From Gnetum montanum (Eukaryota; Streptophyta; Gnetopsida; Gnetales; Gnetaceae), in the NCBI GenBank assembly GCA_015680685.1, contig MNCI01011145.1:301284-365283 (forward strand): a stretch of 64,000 nt of DNA, written 5' to 3'. Both the position numbers and the translations under genes were made by a program. Position 1 is the first letter of the stretch, and every line of letters begins with the position of its first letter. The notes beneath the pieces were generated by a model. That model saw only the letters and a program-made list of their open reading frames with translations. It was not told the origin of the DNA and did not search any database. Below, one piece after another: positions 44,250-55,329 of the stretch.

Positions 44250-46159
44250 TTTCGTGGAGCTCCACTTGGATAATATGTCAAGGGTTGGTGGAACTGCCTT
44301 GGGTTACCTTGAGGATAAGATAACCTTCTAGGTGTTTGTCATTTGTTTAACTATGGGTTTAGTGCATACACCCCAAACTCTTGCAGATGTGATACTATGG
44401 GGAAACATCCCTTAGGATGGTCATATTGGCAAATTTCACATCTACCATCATCATCTATGTTTGAATCCACAACCTGTTCAATGAAAGCAACCTTGCCCTT
44501 ACCCTTGTTACGTGCATACTCAGCTTCTCTCTTTCTCCTTCTCTCTCGGTCACTACTTTGCTCCCTAGATTGCTCTACTATTTTTAAGATAATTTAAAGT
44601 TTTTTTTCTAGGGAATTCCACATTTGATCTACGTTTGCTGATACTTCTAATGTAAATTTTTGAATGGAAAAATTTTTTCTATTCATCATCTCTTCAAGTG
44701 GTGACTCTTCCTCATCTTCACAAAATCTAACTTCCTTCTTTTGGAGGGAAAGATCTTTGTTATACTCCTCTGCAATTTCTCTTTTCCTTAACTTGCCTTC
44801 CTATTTGGTGAGTTACTCCAATAAACTTTGTATTTGATGGGCTTTAAGCTCAAATAGCCTTCTTTGGGCATAAGTCCCAAGGGTTCTTCACGTTTTGTAC
44901 CTAGGCCCATCCACTAGATGGCATAGTTGTTCCCTTTGTGAGTAACCATGGCCAAGGCAACAATGTAATAATGCATAATATTGACCCATGGAAGCATCCA
45001 AGAGTTTGTGTCCTCCTTGTTTCCATCCTTGGATTTTCTTACATAGGTTGGACACTTGGGAGTATGTTTGATACTTATCATTGAATAGCTCTAACATGGT
45101 ACTCCATTGATGAATGGATTCTAGTTCTAAAGACTGGTACCAGCTTTCTACTTCCTTGATCAGTGTCCATGGGAACAACTTTAACTTTTTCCACTAATTT
45201 TCTATATTTTTCAAGGCACATGCATCATAGAATGCTTGTAAATGGTTTTGAGGATCAACATTGTATTTCCCTTCAAATCGTGGGATGTTATTCATGTCTA
45301 GTCTTTTGATCCTACTATATTTTTGATGTCGTGTTGGGATCCTAACAACCTCTATTATATCTAACATACTTCAAGTCACGAGTAGGGGTTCATCATGATC
45401 AATCTATCTATGGCATTGATGATGCCTATGTTGTTCCCTACTCTCCCTTCTTTTGTGATGTGTCTCTCTAGAATTCCCTTGTTCCCTTTCTCGATTGTTT
45501 TGTCTATGATTTCTATTTCTCTTACCATTTCCCTCATGGTCTTTCCCTTTGTGACTGCATTCAGATCTTGAAGGAGAGGGTGAGGGAGATGATGAAGGTG
45601 AAGAGGAAGAAGGATTGGCATCATGATGGTGCCTACTACCTTCTCTTTAGTGGTCACAACCTCGGTCATGATTACGATTAGAATGTTCATCTTTGTCATG
45701 TGTTTTTGTTCCTTTTTTAGACCCTTTGTGTCCACCGTTATTTTCACTTAGGACATATAGGACATCCTGAGACTACTTCCCCTTCACAAATTTGTATTGT
45801 CTCTCCTATTGCAAATCCCTGTAGTATTGTGCCTTTGTGGGTCAATAATCTTTTGAATCTTGTTCATGCACAATGTATTATGATTGTAAGTGCTACATTC
45901 TGATTCATGTGAGAGCATGAAGAAGCATGCATGGGATTGAGAAATCGGGAGGTAACACTATGTTACCTTCTAAATCACACCGTCGTAGTTGTTTATCCTG
46001 GTGGAGGATAAAGGTAAAGTTTGGTATATACTCATCAGGATGAGTGTATACCATGTGAAATTGTTGGGGCACTAGCGAATTATCATTTGTACTCTACCTC
46101 TGATTATTCATTGTGTTGGACCTAGTCGGTGAAGCACTCTCATATGAAAAAGGAGACAT
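44250..46159 (-). pseudogene. gag: Gag of element F, decayed
   Basis: The start MSPFSYESASPTRSNTMNN is followed by an Arg/His-rich region. The core keeps SWYQSLELESIHQWSTMLEL, FNDKYQTYSQVSNLCKKIQG and GQYYALLHCCLGHGYSQREQ (45178-44900), and the zinc knuckle CEICQYDHPKGC lies at 44405-44440. It is collinear with gag of E, with scattered stops and frameshifts. Confidence 0.8.
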
Positions 46160-46275
46160 GATTGATTATTCAGTGTGCAATACTCATTTTTGATGGTTGT
46201 AGGATAACTAACCCTAAGGATTTGTTCCAACGATGGGAAGATTCCTAAGTTCTAATTAGTGCATAAACAACAAAG

Positions 46276-46293
46276 TCCCTAGCAATGGTGCTA
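46276..46293 (-). promoter_or_regulatory. Primer-binding site of element F (tRNA-Asp type)
   Basis: The minus strand reads TAGCACCATTGCTAGGGA beside the 5' LTR end; a decayed Athila-type site. Confidence 0.7.
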
Positions 46294-46294
46294 A

Positions 46295-47128
46295 TGATGA
46301 GTGGTGAGGTACCCCTACATGCAACCATATGAATACGAGTGTTCACGTGCAATTTGATCAAACTCCAAAGACTGAGTGTTTATGCACCTACAAAAAACAA
46401 GGATAGGTTATGAAATCATTCTCTTCCCAAGCTTACTTGTAAGGCACAATTGTATGGTTAAGTAAACTTAAGGTATTGGATTTTTATGGTTTTTTATGTT
46501 TTATGTTCTTGGTGCTTAAAATAGAGGAATGAGATAATTTAATAACTAATTTGATATAACTAATTAACTATTCTCTAACTAGTACTAACACCAACATCCA
46601 TTCCAACTCTCTGGACACATCCTGAACCAGTGTAACACTACTGGGATTACCAAATGCTAGTCATTATTGGGTTACCAAGTGTTCCATGTATGCTCGAAGT
46701 GGTCATGCTTGGTGTACTAACTCATTGATAATTAACAATTCAATCAAAATAACATTGATTAACTGATGAAAGCATCGAATAATAGTAAATCACTTTAAAT
46801 GCAATAATTAAAATATCTTGAATGTTGTAAGGTTTATCACAAGGTTCATCTTTATTTCTAGACACAAGGTGTTCTTAGCTACACAATGCTCAAATAAAGA
46901 TCCGTTCACTTTATGACTCCTACTGTGGGCACTTAGAAATAATTCTAACTCTAGAAAGGAAAAAATGCAAGAGTTTGGCTAAGGGACTAAAAACTAATAC
47001 CAAAACCAAGTGCCCTTGTCTCTTATTTATAGGCAGTGAGACAGGTTCCAACATCACGTATCCGATGTCGCTTGGTTTACCCCGATATCGCGTATCCAAT
47101 ATCGTGTGTCCGATATTGGGACTCATCA
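46295..47128 (-). mobile_element. 5' LTR of element F
   Basis: It begins TGATGAGTGGTGAGGTACCC on the plus strand and ends TTGGGACTCATCA. TATA box at 47022-47032; palindromes CGATATCGCGTATCC and CAATATCGTG at 47080-47107. Length is 834 bp. Confidence 0.9.
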
Positions 47129-47159
47129 CTAGTAACTTGAATTGCTCATGCAACATTGG

Positions 47160-48130
47160 CTAAATATTTATCCTTTTTTTGTAAATAAATCTATTATGCA
47201 GCATTATAAGAATACATGTTGCTAATCCTCTACTCATCATCATCATCCTAGCCTTGTGCCAACAAAATAAGATTGACTACATGAGTTATTTTTTACCATT
47301 CACCTCTATGAAGAGCTAGATTTTTATTTATTTTTCAATTCTTCAAATCATCTTCAATCATTTTTTTCTCATGTCTTATTTGGTCTTTTTTTTGATAGCC
47401 TACCTGGAATAGTGATATAGCAACATTTGTTTATAGGCTCATTGTGTGATCTTCTTTGTACAAGTCCAAACCATTTAAGCTACCATTCTTATAACTTATC
47501 TAAAATAGAAGCCAGTTCAATTTTTCCTTTGATATTTGAATTATGTAATTCATCTCTTTTAGTAACATCTAACATTCATTGAAACATTTTCATTTTTGCT
47601 ATACTGATTTGTTGTTCATGCCTCTTTTCTATTGCCCAACATTTAGCACCAAATAAGATATTAGGCCTAATTATTTCCTGTAAAATTTTTCCTATAATTT
47701 TATTGGTTTTCTTTTATAACATAGAATACCAAAAGCCTATCTTAATTTTGACCATCCTACAATTTTATTTTTATATCTTTATCAATTGCATCATCTAATT
47801 AGAGAATTGATCTTAGGTAGTGAAACTATTTGTAGTGAACAACTATTTACCTTGGATAGTTACTTATATTTCACCACTATTTTTGCTATCATTAAAATTG
47901 CATTCTATATGTTTTGTCTTAATTCTATTAATTTTAAGCCTCTTTATTCTAGAGCATGTCTCCACTAATCCTCTACTACTTGTAGTAAATACAATTGACA
48001 CAGTCTATTTTTATATTTGTTATTCTATCTTTCAGTATCAAATTTGAGATATGTAATCTCATTCTTACATTGTCAATTAGTATTCTTATACATATTGGAA
48101 TTGTTACAAAGATGGCTCATCGATCTTTTG
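47160..48130 (-). pseudogene. LINE (RTE-like) reverse transcriptase C-terminal fragment
   Basis: On the minus strand: RLKINRIKTKHIECNFN (about 47955-47905), GKILQEIIRPNILFGAKCWA and IEKRHEQQISIAKMKMFQ (about 47690-47580), then LKWFGLVQRRSHNEPINKC (about 47490-47415). This order matches the RT tail of RTE-type LINEs (RPAMLYGAECW..., ...LRWFGHV.RR). A GATGATGAT stretch near 47230-47245 sits where RTE elements have their simple 3' tail. The 5' part (endonuclease and most of RT) is absent or unrecognisable, as usual for 5'-truncated LINEs. Confidence 0.7.
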
Positions 48131-48342
48131 GTACCCACTTATTGCAATAGTTTTTATTCATTGCTTGTTATTCCATTGACACTTTAATTACAATATGCTT
48201 ATCAATTACTCATATGTGATTTTCAATTATATTGTCATTACTATATTTTGAAAGGACGTGTTACATAATTTTGGATTTAATTTTTCTTTAGAACATAAAT
48301 AGAAATCCTTTTACTAATTATAATGGTTATAAGAGATAGGGA

Positions 48343-48512
48343 CCACGATTTGGAGTGATGGTAAGGTACTTGTTTCTCAATTCATAAGACCTAGATTTGA
48401 GGCTCGATAGAGTCACTCAAAAGAGGTTAGGTTTTCATTCATCCAACAACCTCCCTAGGATTCCACATTAGTAAGATAAGCATTTAGCCTTTGGATGATT
48501 ATGATTACTAGT
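48343..48512 (+). repeat. SINE (type 1), copy 2
   Basis: TTGGAGTGATGGTAAGGTAC (A-box region), CTTGTTTCTCAATTCATAAG, AGATTTGAGGCTC (B-box region), AGTCACTCAAAAGAGGTTAG, then TAGTAAGATAAGCATTTAGCC and TTTGGATGATTATGATTA. It aligns with 18905-19065. Confidence 0.75.
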
Positions 48513-48602
48513 TATAGAAGATGTTAGTGAAGATTTTTGTTATACAATTACTTTTTAACCTTAAAATTATCACATCTTATTAGTTTAAGTAATTAGTAGT
48601 TG

Positions 48603-48773
48603 TGTACCTTATAATAAAATGCTTGTTTCTCAGGTTGTAAGATTTGGGTTTGAGTTTGAATGCAACCACTCAAGAAAAAGGTTAGCCTTTTAGTTATCTA
48701 GAAGCCCTCTTAGATGAATGATTGTATGAAGCTGTATTAGAATCACAAGAAAAGGATTTGATGATCATCATTT
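48603..48773 (+). repeat. SINE (type 1), copy 3
   Basis: TGCTTGTTTCTCAGGTTGTA, GATTTGGGTTTGAGTTTGAA (B box), AACCACTCAAGAAAAAGGTT and a tail GATGATCATCATTT align with copies 1 and 2. Confidence 0.65.
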
Positions 48774-49718
48774 GAAAAGATGGTGTGTTTCACTAAGTCA
48801 GGGAGAGGAGGGATATCAAACCCCAAAAAAAATATTAATAATGAGCAAAAAAAATTCAAAGTACATCACAAGCTTGACATTGAGTATACATCATCCAAAA
48901 AAAATATGGAAAGAAAAAATAGCTAATTTTAGGACTATCTATTTAAATGTATAATCTTACTATTGATTTTTTAAATGTAAGAAGATTCAAAACAATGCTT
49001 CATTTTGTAGAGTTTTTGTAGCTTGATCTATTGGATTATGTGGTTGGTCCAACTAAGAAAAAATTAATTTTTTTTAATTTTGTAGTTGCGATATCATTGT
49101 AATCCAGCTAAGTTTTGAGCTAATCATAGGCTTTTTGGAAAGCTTGTTTTGCAATCTATAAGTTTGTAAAATTTCAAATCAATTGGGTTTTATTTGATGA
49201 TTTAAATATAGCCTGAAAAAGAGGTCTTAAATAAACCTATTTAGCATCCAAAATAGAAATTCATTATTTTTAATATAAATATCTTTACAATCCAAGAGAG
49301 TTATAGAGTAAGTAAATATATAATACAAAGCTCTTTCATCAATCTACCTATTTGAAATTTGGAATTGATTTGATGGTTGAAGTTTGTTACACAATAGTGA
49401 ACCCAATTATGATTGTTCAATTTTTGGAAATACAATGAAGTATCATGATGTACAAAACCTTGATGAATTGGGGAATGTGATAAAGTATCAATAGATAAAT
49501 GAATGATGAATAATTGATGAATTTTATGAATATGGAGAGGAATTTCGTAATCAAATCAATGTTTTTAGTTAATAATTCAAAATACAACATAATATGCCTA
49601 TGTATTTATAGACATTTAGTGGGGCCATTATAATAATGAAGGAACAAGTCTATTTTATGGAAAATTGGGTTAGAAATTCAAGAGAGATGAGAGATTGAAG
49701 CCATTATTTAATTAAATT
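48774..49718. other. Unrecognised AT-rich DNA before element G
   Basis: No coding or repeat signature. A TATTTATAGAC phrase at 49595 resembles a reversed LTR TATA box but no LTR surrounds it. Confidence 0.45.
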
Positions 49719-50550
49719 TGATGAGTTGAATTTTTTATGAGTAATAATATTGCAACAATGATATCATGGCACATGCTATGTAATTGTTGATACAATATAC
49801 CAAGATGTGTATAGCCTAATAAATACGATACTTCAGTGCATAATTCGCATAGCTTTTTATTCCATAGTAACTAAACTTTGTTAGTTTGTTTTTGTAACTT
49901 AGTAATAGAAGTGTATGCCCATCATGTGGTGTTAGCTATTGAACAGAGTATTTATTCTAATAGATTATACTTGGATACAATTTGTGGATGACAATAAAGA
50001 TTAAGTTGTTTTGCATCATTGTAGCATTACTTAGTTTACTTTTTGTTTGCTTAGAATAAATTTCCATGTTTTCATAGTTTGCACTTTACCTTTTCAAGTA
50101 CTTACTTTACATACCCACTTAGTACATCAACATTGGTATGACTAGTTCCAAATGTTAAGTATGGTTGTCTAGTAATCCTAGTAGTGGTGTTATTTGATTC
50201 ACTCAATAATAACCCCACTTGGTAACCAAGTGGAAACTGCATAAGTCCAAGATGTGATTGGAGAACTAGGAATAAATACCTATTGCTTAGAATAGAATAC
50301 ATATACTTGATCTTACTTAGATTTAGAAATTATTTTGATCTCATTATGTTTATGCTTAGGAGTAATTTGTCCTAAATAACATCATATATCATATATCTTA
50401 TGATGAGCTAAACCATACACATAGACTTCACTAGCTTTATGTGGGAAGACAATGGTCTTAGACTTAAACCAATTACTATGGATTACGATTGGGTCATGTG
50501 TGGACACTCGTGACTAATATGGTTGAGTGTTGGATTTCTCCACTGCATCA
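49719..50550 (+). mobile_element. 5' LTR of element G
   Basis: It ends TTTCTCCACTGCATCA directly before the primer site. It holds a palindrome relic GATATCATGGC (about 49760), a degraded TATA box CCTAATAAATAC (49815), AATAAA (49993-49998) and the family phrase TTGGTAACCAAGTGG. It is more diverged than the LTRs of E, F and H. Confidence 0.7.
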
Positions 50551-50551
50551 T

Positions 50552-50567
50552 TGACACCATTATTAGG
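50552..50567 (+). promoter_or_regulatory. Primer-binding site of element G (tRNA-Asp type)
   Basis: TGACACCATTATTAGG, a mutated Athila-type site one base after the LTR. Confidence 0.6.
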
Positions 50568-50694
50568 ATGTGTCAATGTATGCTAAGTAATTGATTTCAA
50601 AAATTTTGGTGTATCAAGAATTCAAAGTTAAAATTCATAATCTTTTAATAACTCCAAAAGTAAGCACATTGAAAAAAACGTCTTAAACCACAAC

Positions 50695-50994
50695 ATGGCT
50701 TCAAACAAAGATACATCATCACCTACCAAGGAGATGAAAAGGGGCAATGATATAATCAGTGATGAAGAAGAATGAAGTATGCCAATGAAAGCAAGGATTT
50801 CATGTGCTCATCATGATTCATACTATTCCAATTTCACTTTCATCTTTCACCAAGATAGGAAACTAAGATGGAGAGATATTCAAGGTAACATTGTTCTATC
50901 TCTAGAGTGCAATGCTTTAGACATATCTAAGGGGCATGAATCTAAGTAATGCACTTGATAGGTATCATGTGAACAAACACATGATAAGACCCTA
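50695..50994 (+). pseudogene. gag: Gag N-terminus of element G, split by element H
   Basis: The frame begins MASNKDTSSPTKEMKRGNDI followed by an acidic run (SDEEE), then FTFIFHQDRKLRWRDIQGNI, which parallels FTFILHQDEQLCWCDLEGNI of E gag. It stops at the H insertion. The remaining gag starts at 59651. Confidence 0.65.
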
Positions 50995-51816
50995 TGATGA
51001 GTGGCGAGGTACCCCTACACTCAACCATACGAATACGAGTGTTACATGCGTGATCCGGTCGAACTCTATAGACAAACTAGTTATGGCATTTAGATAGTTA
51101 GCCTTAGGTCATAGTTTGTTGTCTTCCCACCTGGACTAGTATTGTCTTTGTCATGTATGGTTTAGTCTAGAGTGAGGTGTATGATGTGGTTTCTAATCTA
51201 ACGCTACTCTTGAAGGCAATGAGAAGGAATATTAACTAAGCTAGGAGAGAAGGGTGAGAGAGAATCTAAACTAGCCTAAGTGCAATGAGTAGCCATTCCT
51301 TGATTATCCATACACATCTTGGACTTTGTACATGACTACCACTGGGATTACCAAGTGTAGATCCTAGGTATGCTACTAGGTTACCAAGTAGTCACACTTA
51401 AGTGCTCGTAATCAAGTCGTACTCATTCCGCATTTTAACATGAGATAAGGGTGAGAAGATATTAACTAGGAAAGTAGTGAATAAAAATTAAATAATTAAT
51501 TAATTAAACTAAGTGGATGCTACCATGATGAAGTAATCTTGATCTTTATTTCTGGTCATGTGCGTGTCCAAGTATGTCACACTTGAATAAAGGATGTCGT
51601 ACAATTACAATCACCACATTGCGGGCATATACTAGGAAATAATTCTAACTCTAAGAAGGGAAAACTACAAGAATTTGGGTAAGGAACTAAGAATTGACTC
51701 CTAAAACTCATATTTCTACCTCTTATTTATAGATGAGGAGATAGGCCGCAATATCGCATATGTGATATCGTGGCTGGGCATGCGATATCGTGGTCGCCCC
51801 AAATGACAACTCATCA
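50995..51816 (-). mobile_element. 3' LTR of element H
   Basis: It begins TGATGAGTGGCGAGGTACCC on the plus strand and ends GACAACTCATCA, then the polypurine tract TACCCCCATGACTGAATG. TATA box at 51722-51732; short palindrome array at 51750-51800. Length is 822 bp. Confidence 0.95.
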
Positions 51817-51833
51817 TACCCCCATGACTGAAT
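51817..51833 (-). promoter_or_regulatory. 3' polypurine tract of element H
   Basis: In sense it reads CATTCAGTCATGGGGGTA and touches the LTR. It is the terminal copy of a motif repeated inside the element (55073 and 56655 regions). Confidence 0.65.
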
Positions 51834-51980
51834 GAAAAATCATCCTCAAGTTATAGTGATTACACAATGGATAGGTATGGGATTACTAGATGGAAAAATG
51901 GGATTATGCCGTAGTGTGGAATGAAAAAAAATGAAGAAACAACACAAAAAATGTCCTACATCTACAAAAATGGACGGAAC

Positions 51981-54792
51981 TCATGTAGTTCCAGGTGGTG
52001 GTGGCTCCTCCATTGGTGCTTTCCCTTTGTCTTGTGCTCTAGGTTTTGTGGCTTGATGGTGTTGAAGTATGGCTTGGAGCTTCTCCTCTTCAGTTCAAGG
52101 GTCTTGTGCCATCCATGCTAATGTTCCAATGTTTGATGGAGTCAGCACTTCCCATGGACAGGGTACTTGCAGAAACATTTGATTGGCTTTGACATACCAA
52201 GCCGCGAACACCCATCATTCCTCCTCATAGGCTTTGGCTTTATCTTTGTACTTCTAAAAATCTACTAGCCATCAAGTCAAATTTTCTATGATACCCTTTT
52301 GGCCGTGGTAGCTTGCCTTTACCACCTCGAGTTCAGAATTTGCAACTTCTAATTTTTCCAATAGCTTCTTACGCTCTACAAATTCTTCTTTGTATTTGAT
52401 GTGGGTGGTTACTACCTGCTGCTCGAGCTCTATTCTCGAGCACCCTGCTATTAACATGGCAAGGTTGGCATACCTTAGATTTTCCAACTCCATGTATTCT
52501 ATCAAATCCTAAATCTACAATTTCTAGCTTTTAACTTTCGCTTGGTGGGCAAAGGCATATGTGTCCAATATGGCCTGCTAGTTAGTGTCTTGAGCACTGA
52601 TAGCATTGATTTAGGCCTTGGCCATATGGATCTCCTTCTCAAGGATCTATTTGTACATCCCCACCAGATCTTGGAAGTGCTCCTTCATCTTCTCATGTCG
52701 TTTAGCCTCATTTTTCCATCCACTTATTTCAATGGTTGTCTTTTAATGAACTGCACATACCTCCTCCATTGAGAGGGTTCGATTCTCCCTAGCTAAACCA
52801 CTTATGTCTTGGTTGACCTAGATGAATTGTTCTCGCAACTGATGAAAGTGTTCCTTGAGAATGTTCTTTTGCTTTTTCATAATGGTCAACCGAAGGTTGT
52901 TGGCAACAAGCTACTTATTTTCTTCTTGTAAGGTGTTGAGTGCCTTAAGATGCACATGGGGTTGTGCATGTGTTACAGAGGCAACCCAAACAACCTTCTC
53001 TTTTTTGTTAGCCATCTTTTTATTCTCCACTATTAGCTTGATTAGTTGCTTGGTTCTAAAATCATTTAGTTGGTCTACAGGAATGAATTGCAAAGGATCC
53101 TGCTGTGCTGCTTATAGGGCCATGAGCTACTCTTATAGTTTTTACACTTAGGCTTCAACATGCTCGGCCCTCACTTCTGTTAAGACTAGCTTCCCCTTCA
53201 TGGAAATGAGGTTTGACTAAATTACTGTAACATCTTGAGGGATGTCAAATAGGGATTTCATTACTTACCTTGTTTGGAGCAATCGATCAAGCACATCCTA
53301 ATGTTCCGTAGGAGTCATTGAGGTTCTAGCCAAAGTTTGAGCATCTCGTGCTCCTGTGAGATCTTCCGATGGCACAATAGGTACATTGAAAGATTCTTTG
53401 ATGTGGTCTATAACCACTTCTGTAGCTCCTGTGACATCCTGGTGTTGCATAACCACCACAGTGGCACCTTCACCAGTCTCTAATTGCACCTGGAAAGATG
53501 CCATGTTTCCTGAGATCTGTTGTGACCATCTACTTTTCCCTCCTCCTATGTGAATAGATACTTCACCCCTTGTGTGATCCAAAGACATAGTAAGCTGAAT
53601 GGAATCATCAATGACATGGAAGAGGTTTGCATCATCATGACTTCCCCAACTGTCCATCTCAGCGATGCCCTGAGATGGCTCATCGATGGTCTGTAGTCTT
53701 GCGGCGGTGGTAGTTGATCCTGGCCTGTGTTGGGCCTTACTTCCTCTTGTCGGCTGGGACCTGTGCTTGGAGGTTGGATGGGTCCTACAAGTTGAGTTGC
53801 AGTTGGTCCAACCGTCTATTCTTCTTCTTCTTCTTTTGGTCTCAACGTCTCGCCAGTGATTTTCCTCGGGGCTAGCGACTTTAACAATTTAGCATATGAA
53901 GTAGTTTGAGCTTTTTGGAGGACATCATTGGTGTACCCTTGAATACCAACACATCGGCAAAGTCTTCTGATAATACAAGGGAAAGGCAGTGCCATCTTCC
54001 CTATCTTCCATTCCTCAAACCACCTCAGAATCTCTGTTAAATATAGATGGGGCAGGTTAGTGTTAGCCTTTTCCATTAACACTACACATCCTCTAGCTGC
54101 ATATGTTGATATACTTTTTAGGCCCTTCATGGGGAAGAGGTGATATGTTCCAATTTTGAAGTAAATCCTCTCTTCTGTTGTCAACTCACCAAATGTTCTA
54201 TTTTTGCCATAAGCCTTTTCCAACCAATCCTGTCATACATTAGGGTTTGAATGGATGGATAACTGAGCAACTTTGGGCCCTATATTTAGAATATTTAACA
54301 CTTATGAAATGGACTATGTAGAGAAATAAACTATTACACCACAAATATTGATAGTGGTGCCTTGCTTCCTATTGTGCCAAAATTGGTACGTCTCTCCTAG
54401 GTACCAAGCACTGCTTTCAGAGAGGGTAGGCCATAAGGGAGATCCTTTGAGGTGATCCCTAACAGCCTCAGGAGCAAAATATGCAAAAGATTGGAAGTTC
54501 AATTCCACAATCACTGCAACGAATGTGAACTTTTCATGGATGGCCTGAACACAATCTTGGGGCAATGTGAGATGTTGTCCCTGTTCAGGCGCTGTAGCAG
54601 CTCCTCTTTCTACCTACACAAACTATATGGTAGGAGGGTCCTCTTGATGAATGCTAAATTATTTTTCCTCCTAGTCTGCATGTTTTCTGGTAGGATCTTA
54701 TCTTCCACCTCTCCGAGATCGTTTACTTCCACCTTGAGTAGGACCTTCCTATTGTCCATGTTTCGGGTCCATATACAATCACATGGGGCCAA
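51981..54792 (-). pseudogene. ORF2 of element H: about 930-codon non-pol protein, decayed
   Basis: The ATG (54792-54790; MAPCDCIW) lies about 450 nt after the internal TATA box and the stop is at 51981. Regions: VIVELNFQSF and GSPLWPTLSES.AWYLGETY (54505-54380); FGELTTEERIYFKIGTYHLF, LPHLYLTEILRWFEEWKIG and ALPFPCIIRRLCRCVGIQGY (54200-53930), like the plant Transposase_32 domain by eye; a Glu-rich and Pro/Gln-rich linker; MDSWGSHDDANLFHVIDD and GEGATVVVMQHQDVTGATEV (53657-53400); a coiled coil (53100-52270, for example LLEKLEVANSELEVVKASY); PCPWEVLTPSNIGTLAWM; and the end MEEPPPPGTT. Two frameshifts lie in the N-terminal half; the C-terminal 559 codons (53657-51981) are one frame with stops. 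There is no pol motif. Function is unknown: nucleic-acid packaging, trans-activation or a captured host gene are options. Confidence 0.75.
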
Positions 54793-55225
54793 GCATTAGT
54801 AAGGTTGTTTTTGAAGTTAATTTATACCTTACTACTTGCCTTAATTAATTTATTTATTTATCTTCATGTGATCTTGCCTGAAAGATTGTAATAATGAGTC
54901 CGTGTGACTTAGGTGGTTTCTAATTTTTAATTTCCCAGTATACCTAGGAATTAAATGATTTTTGGGCACAATTATTCTAAGTGTTATAGCTAATTACCCT
55001 AGATGATGTCCTTTGGGTAATGATAAATTCCAAAAAAGTTACGCACTTTTCGGCAGGTGTCCCTCCCCCATGACTAAGCTAAACACTCCAGGTTCAAGTA
55101 GGTTTAGACGGAAGGAAAATCAAAGTACCAATGAGTGAGATGGAGGTTGAAAAGCAAAGGTATTACACTCACAATTCATAGAGAAAAATTTGAAAAACTC
55201 CCTCGCTTGAATGGCAAGAAATGAT
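54793..55225 (-). other. Leader of ORF2 in element H
   Basis: It lies between the internal TATA box and the ORF2 ATG. It contains the motif CTTAGTCATGGGGGAGGG in sense at about 55060-55080, collinear with 14150-14166 of C. No frame is conserved. Confidence 0.5.
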
Positions 55226-55247
55226 CCTAAGTGTTGTGGGGGGCTAC

Positions 55248-55320
55248 CTATTTATAGGTTGTGGGGACGCGATATCGTGTATGATACATCATGTATATGA
55301 TATCACGACCTTAGTGACAT
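55248..55320 (-). promoter_or_regulatory. Internal LTR-like promoter of ORF2 in element H
   Basis: In sense: CGTGATATCATATACATG and CACGATATCGCGTCCCC, palindromes of the LTR type, then ACCTATAAATAGGTAG (TATA at 55248-55258). The spacing of palindrome and TATA box is that of the family LTR promoter. No LTR ends, primer site or polyadenylation signal of an LTR surround it, so it is a copied or parallel promoter module and not a nested solo LTR. Confidence 0.65.
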
Positions 55321-55329
55321 TGGGGCACC

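Larger units (their letters stand above)
38187..47128 (-). mobile_element. Element F: Athila/Tat-like element, sister of E, without 3' LTR
   Basis: The 5' LTR (46295-47128), primer site, gag, protease, RT, RNase H, integrase and ORF3 region are collinear with E. The terminal polypurine tract TACCCCCACGACTAAAT (38187-38203; sense TTTAGTCGTGGGGGTA) is present, but the DNA beyond it resembles the LTR start for at most about 15 bp and then is SINE-rich flank. The 3' LTR is therefore missing at its border. All ORFs are broken. Confidence 0.85.
49719..50994 (+). mobile_element. Element G, left part: LTR, primer site and start of gag
   Basis: A third Athila/Tat-like element on the plus strand. It is interrupted after 50994 by element H and resumes at 59651 (target duplication CCCTA at both junctions). 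The right part runs to the window end. The LTR start at 49719 is inferred from TGATGAGTTG, the family LTR start. Confidence 0.75.

Noticed and set aside
53298-53657. Independent small gene (119 codons, minus)
   Set aside because: It is the in-frame middle part of ORF2 in H, matching 15600-15950 in C.
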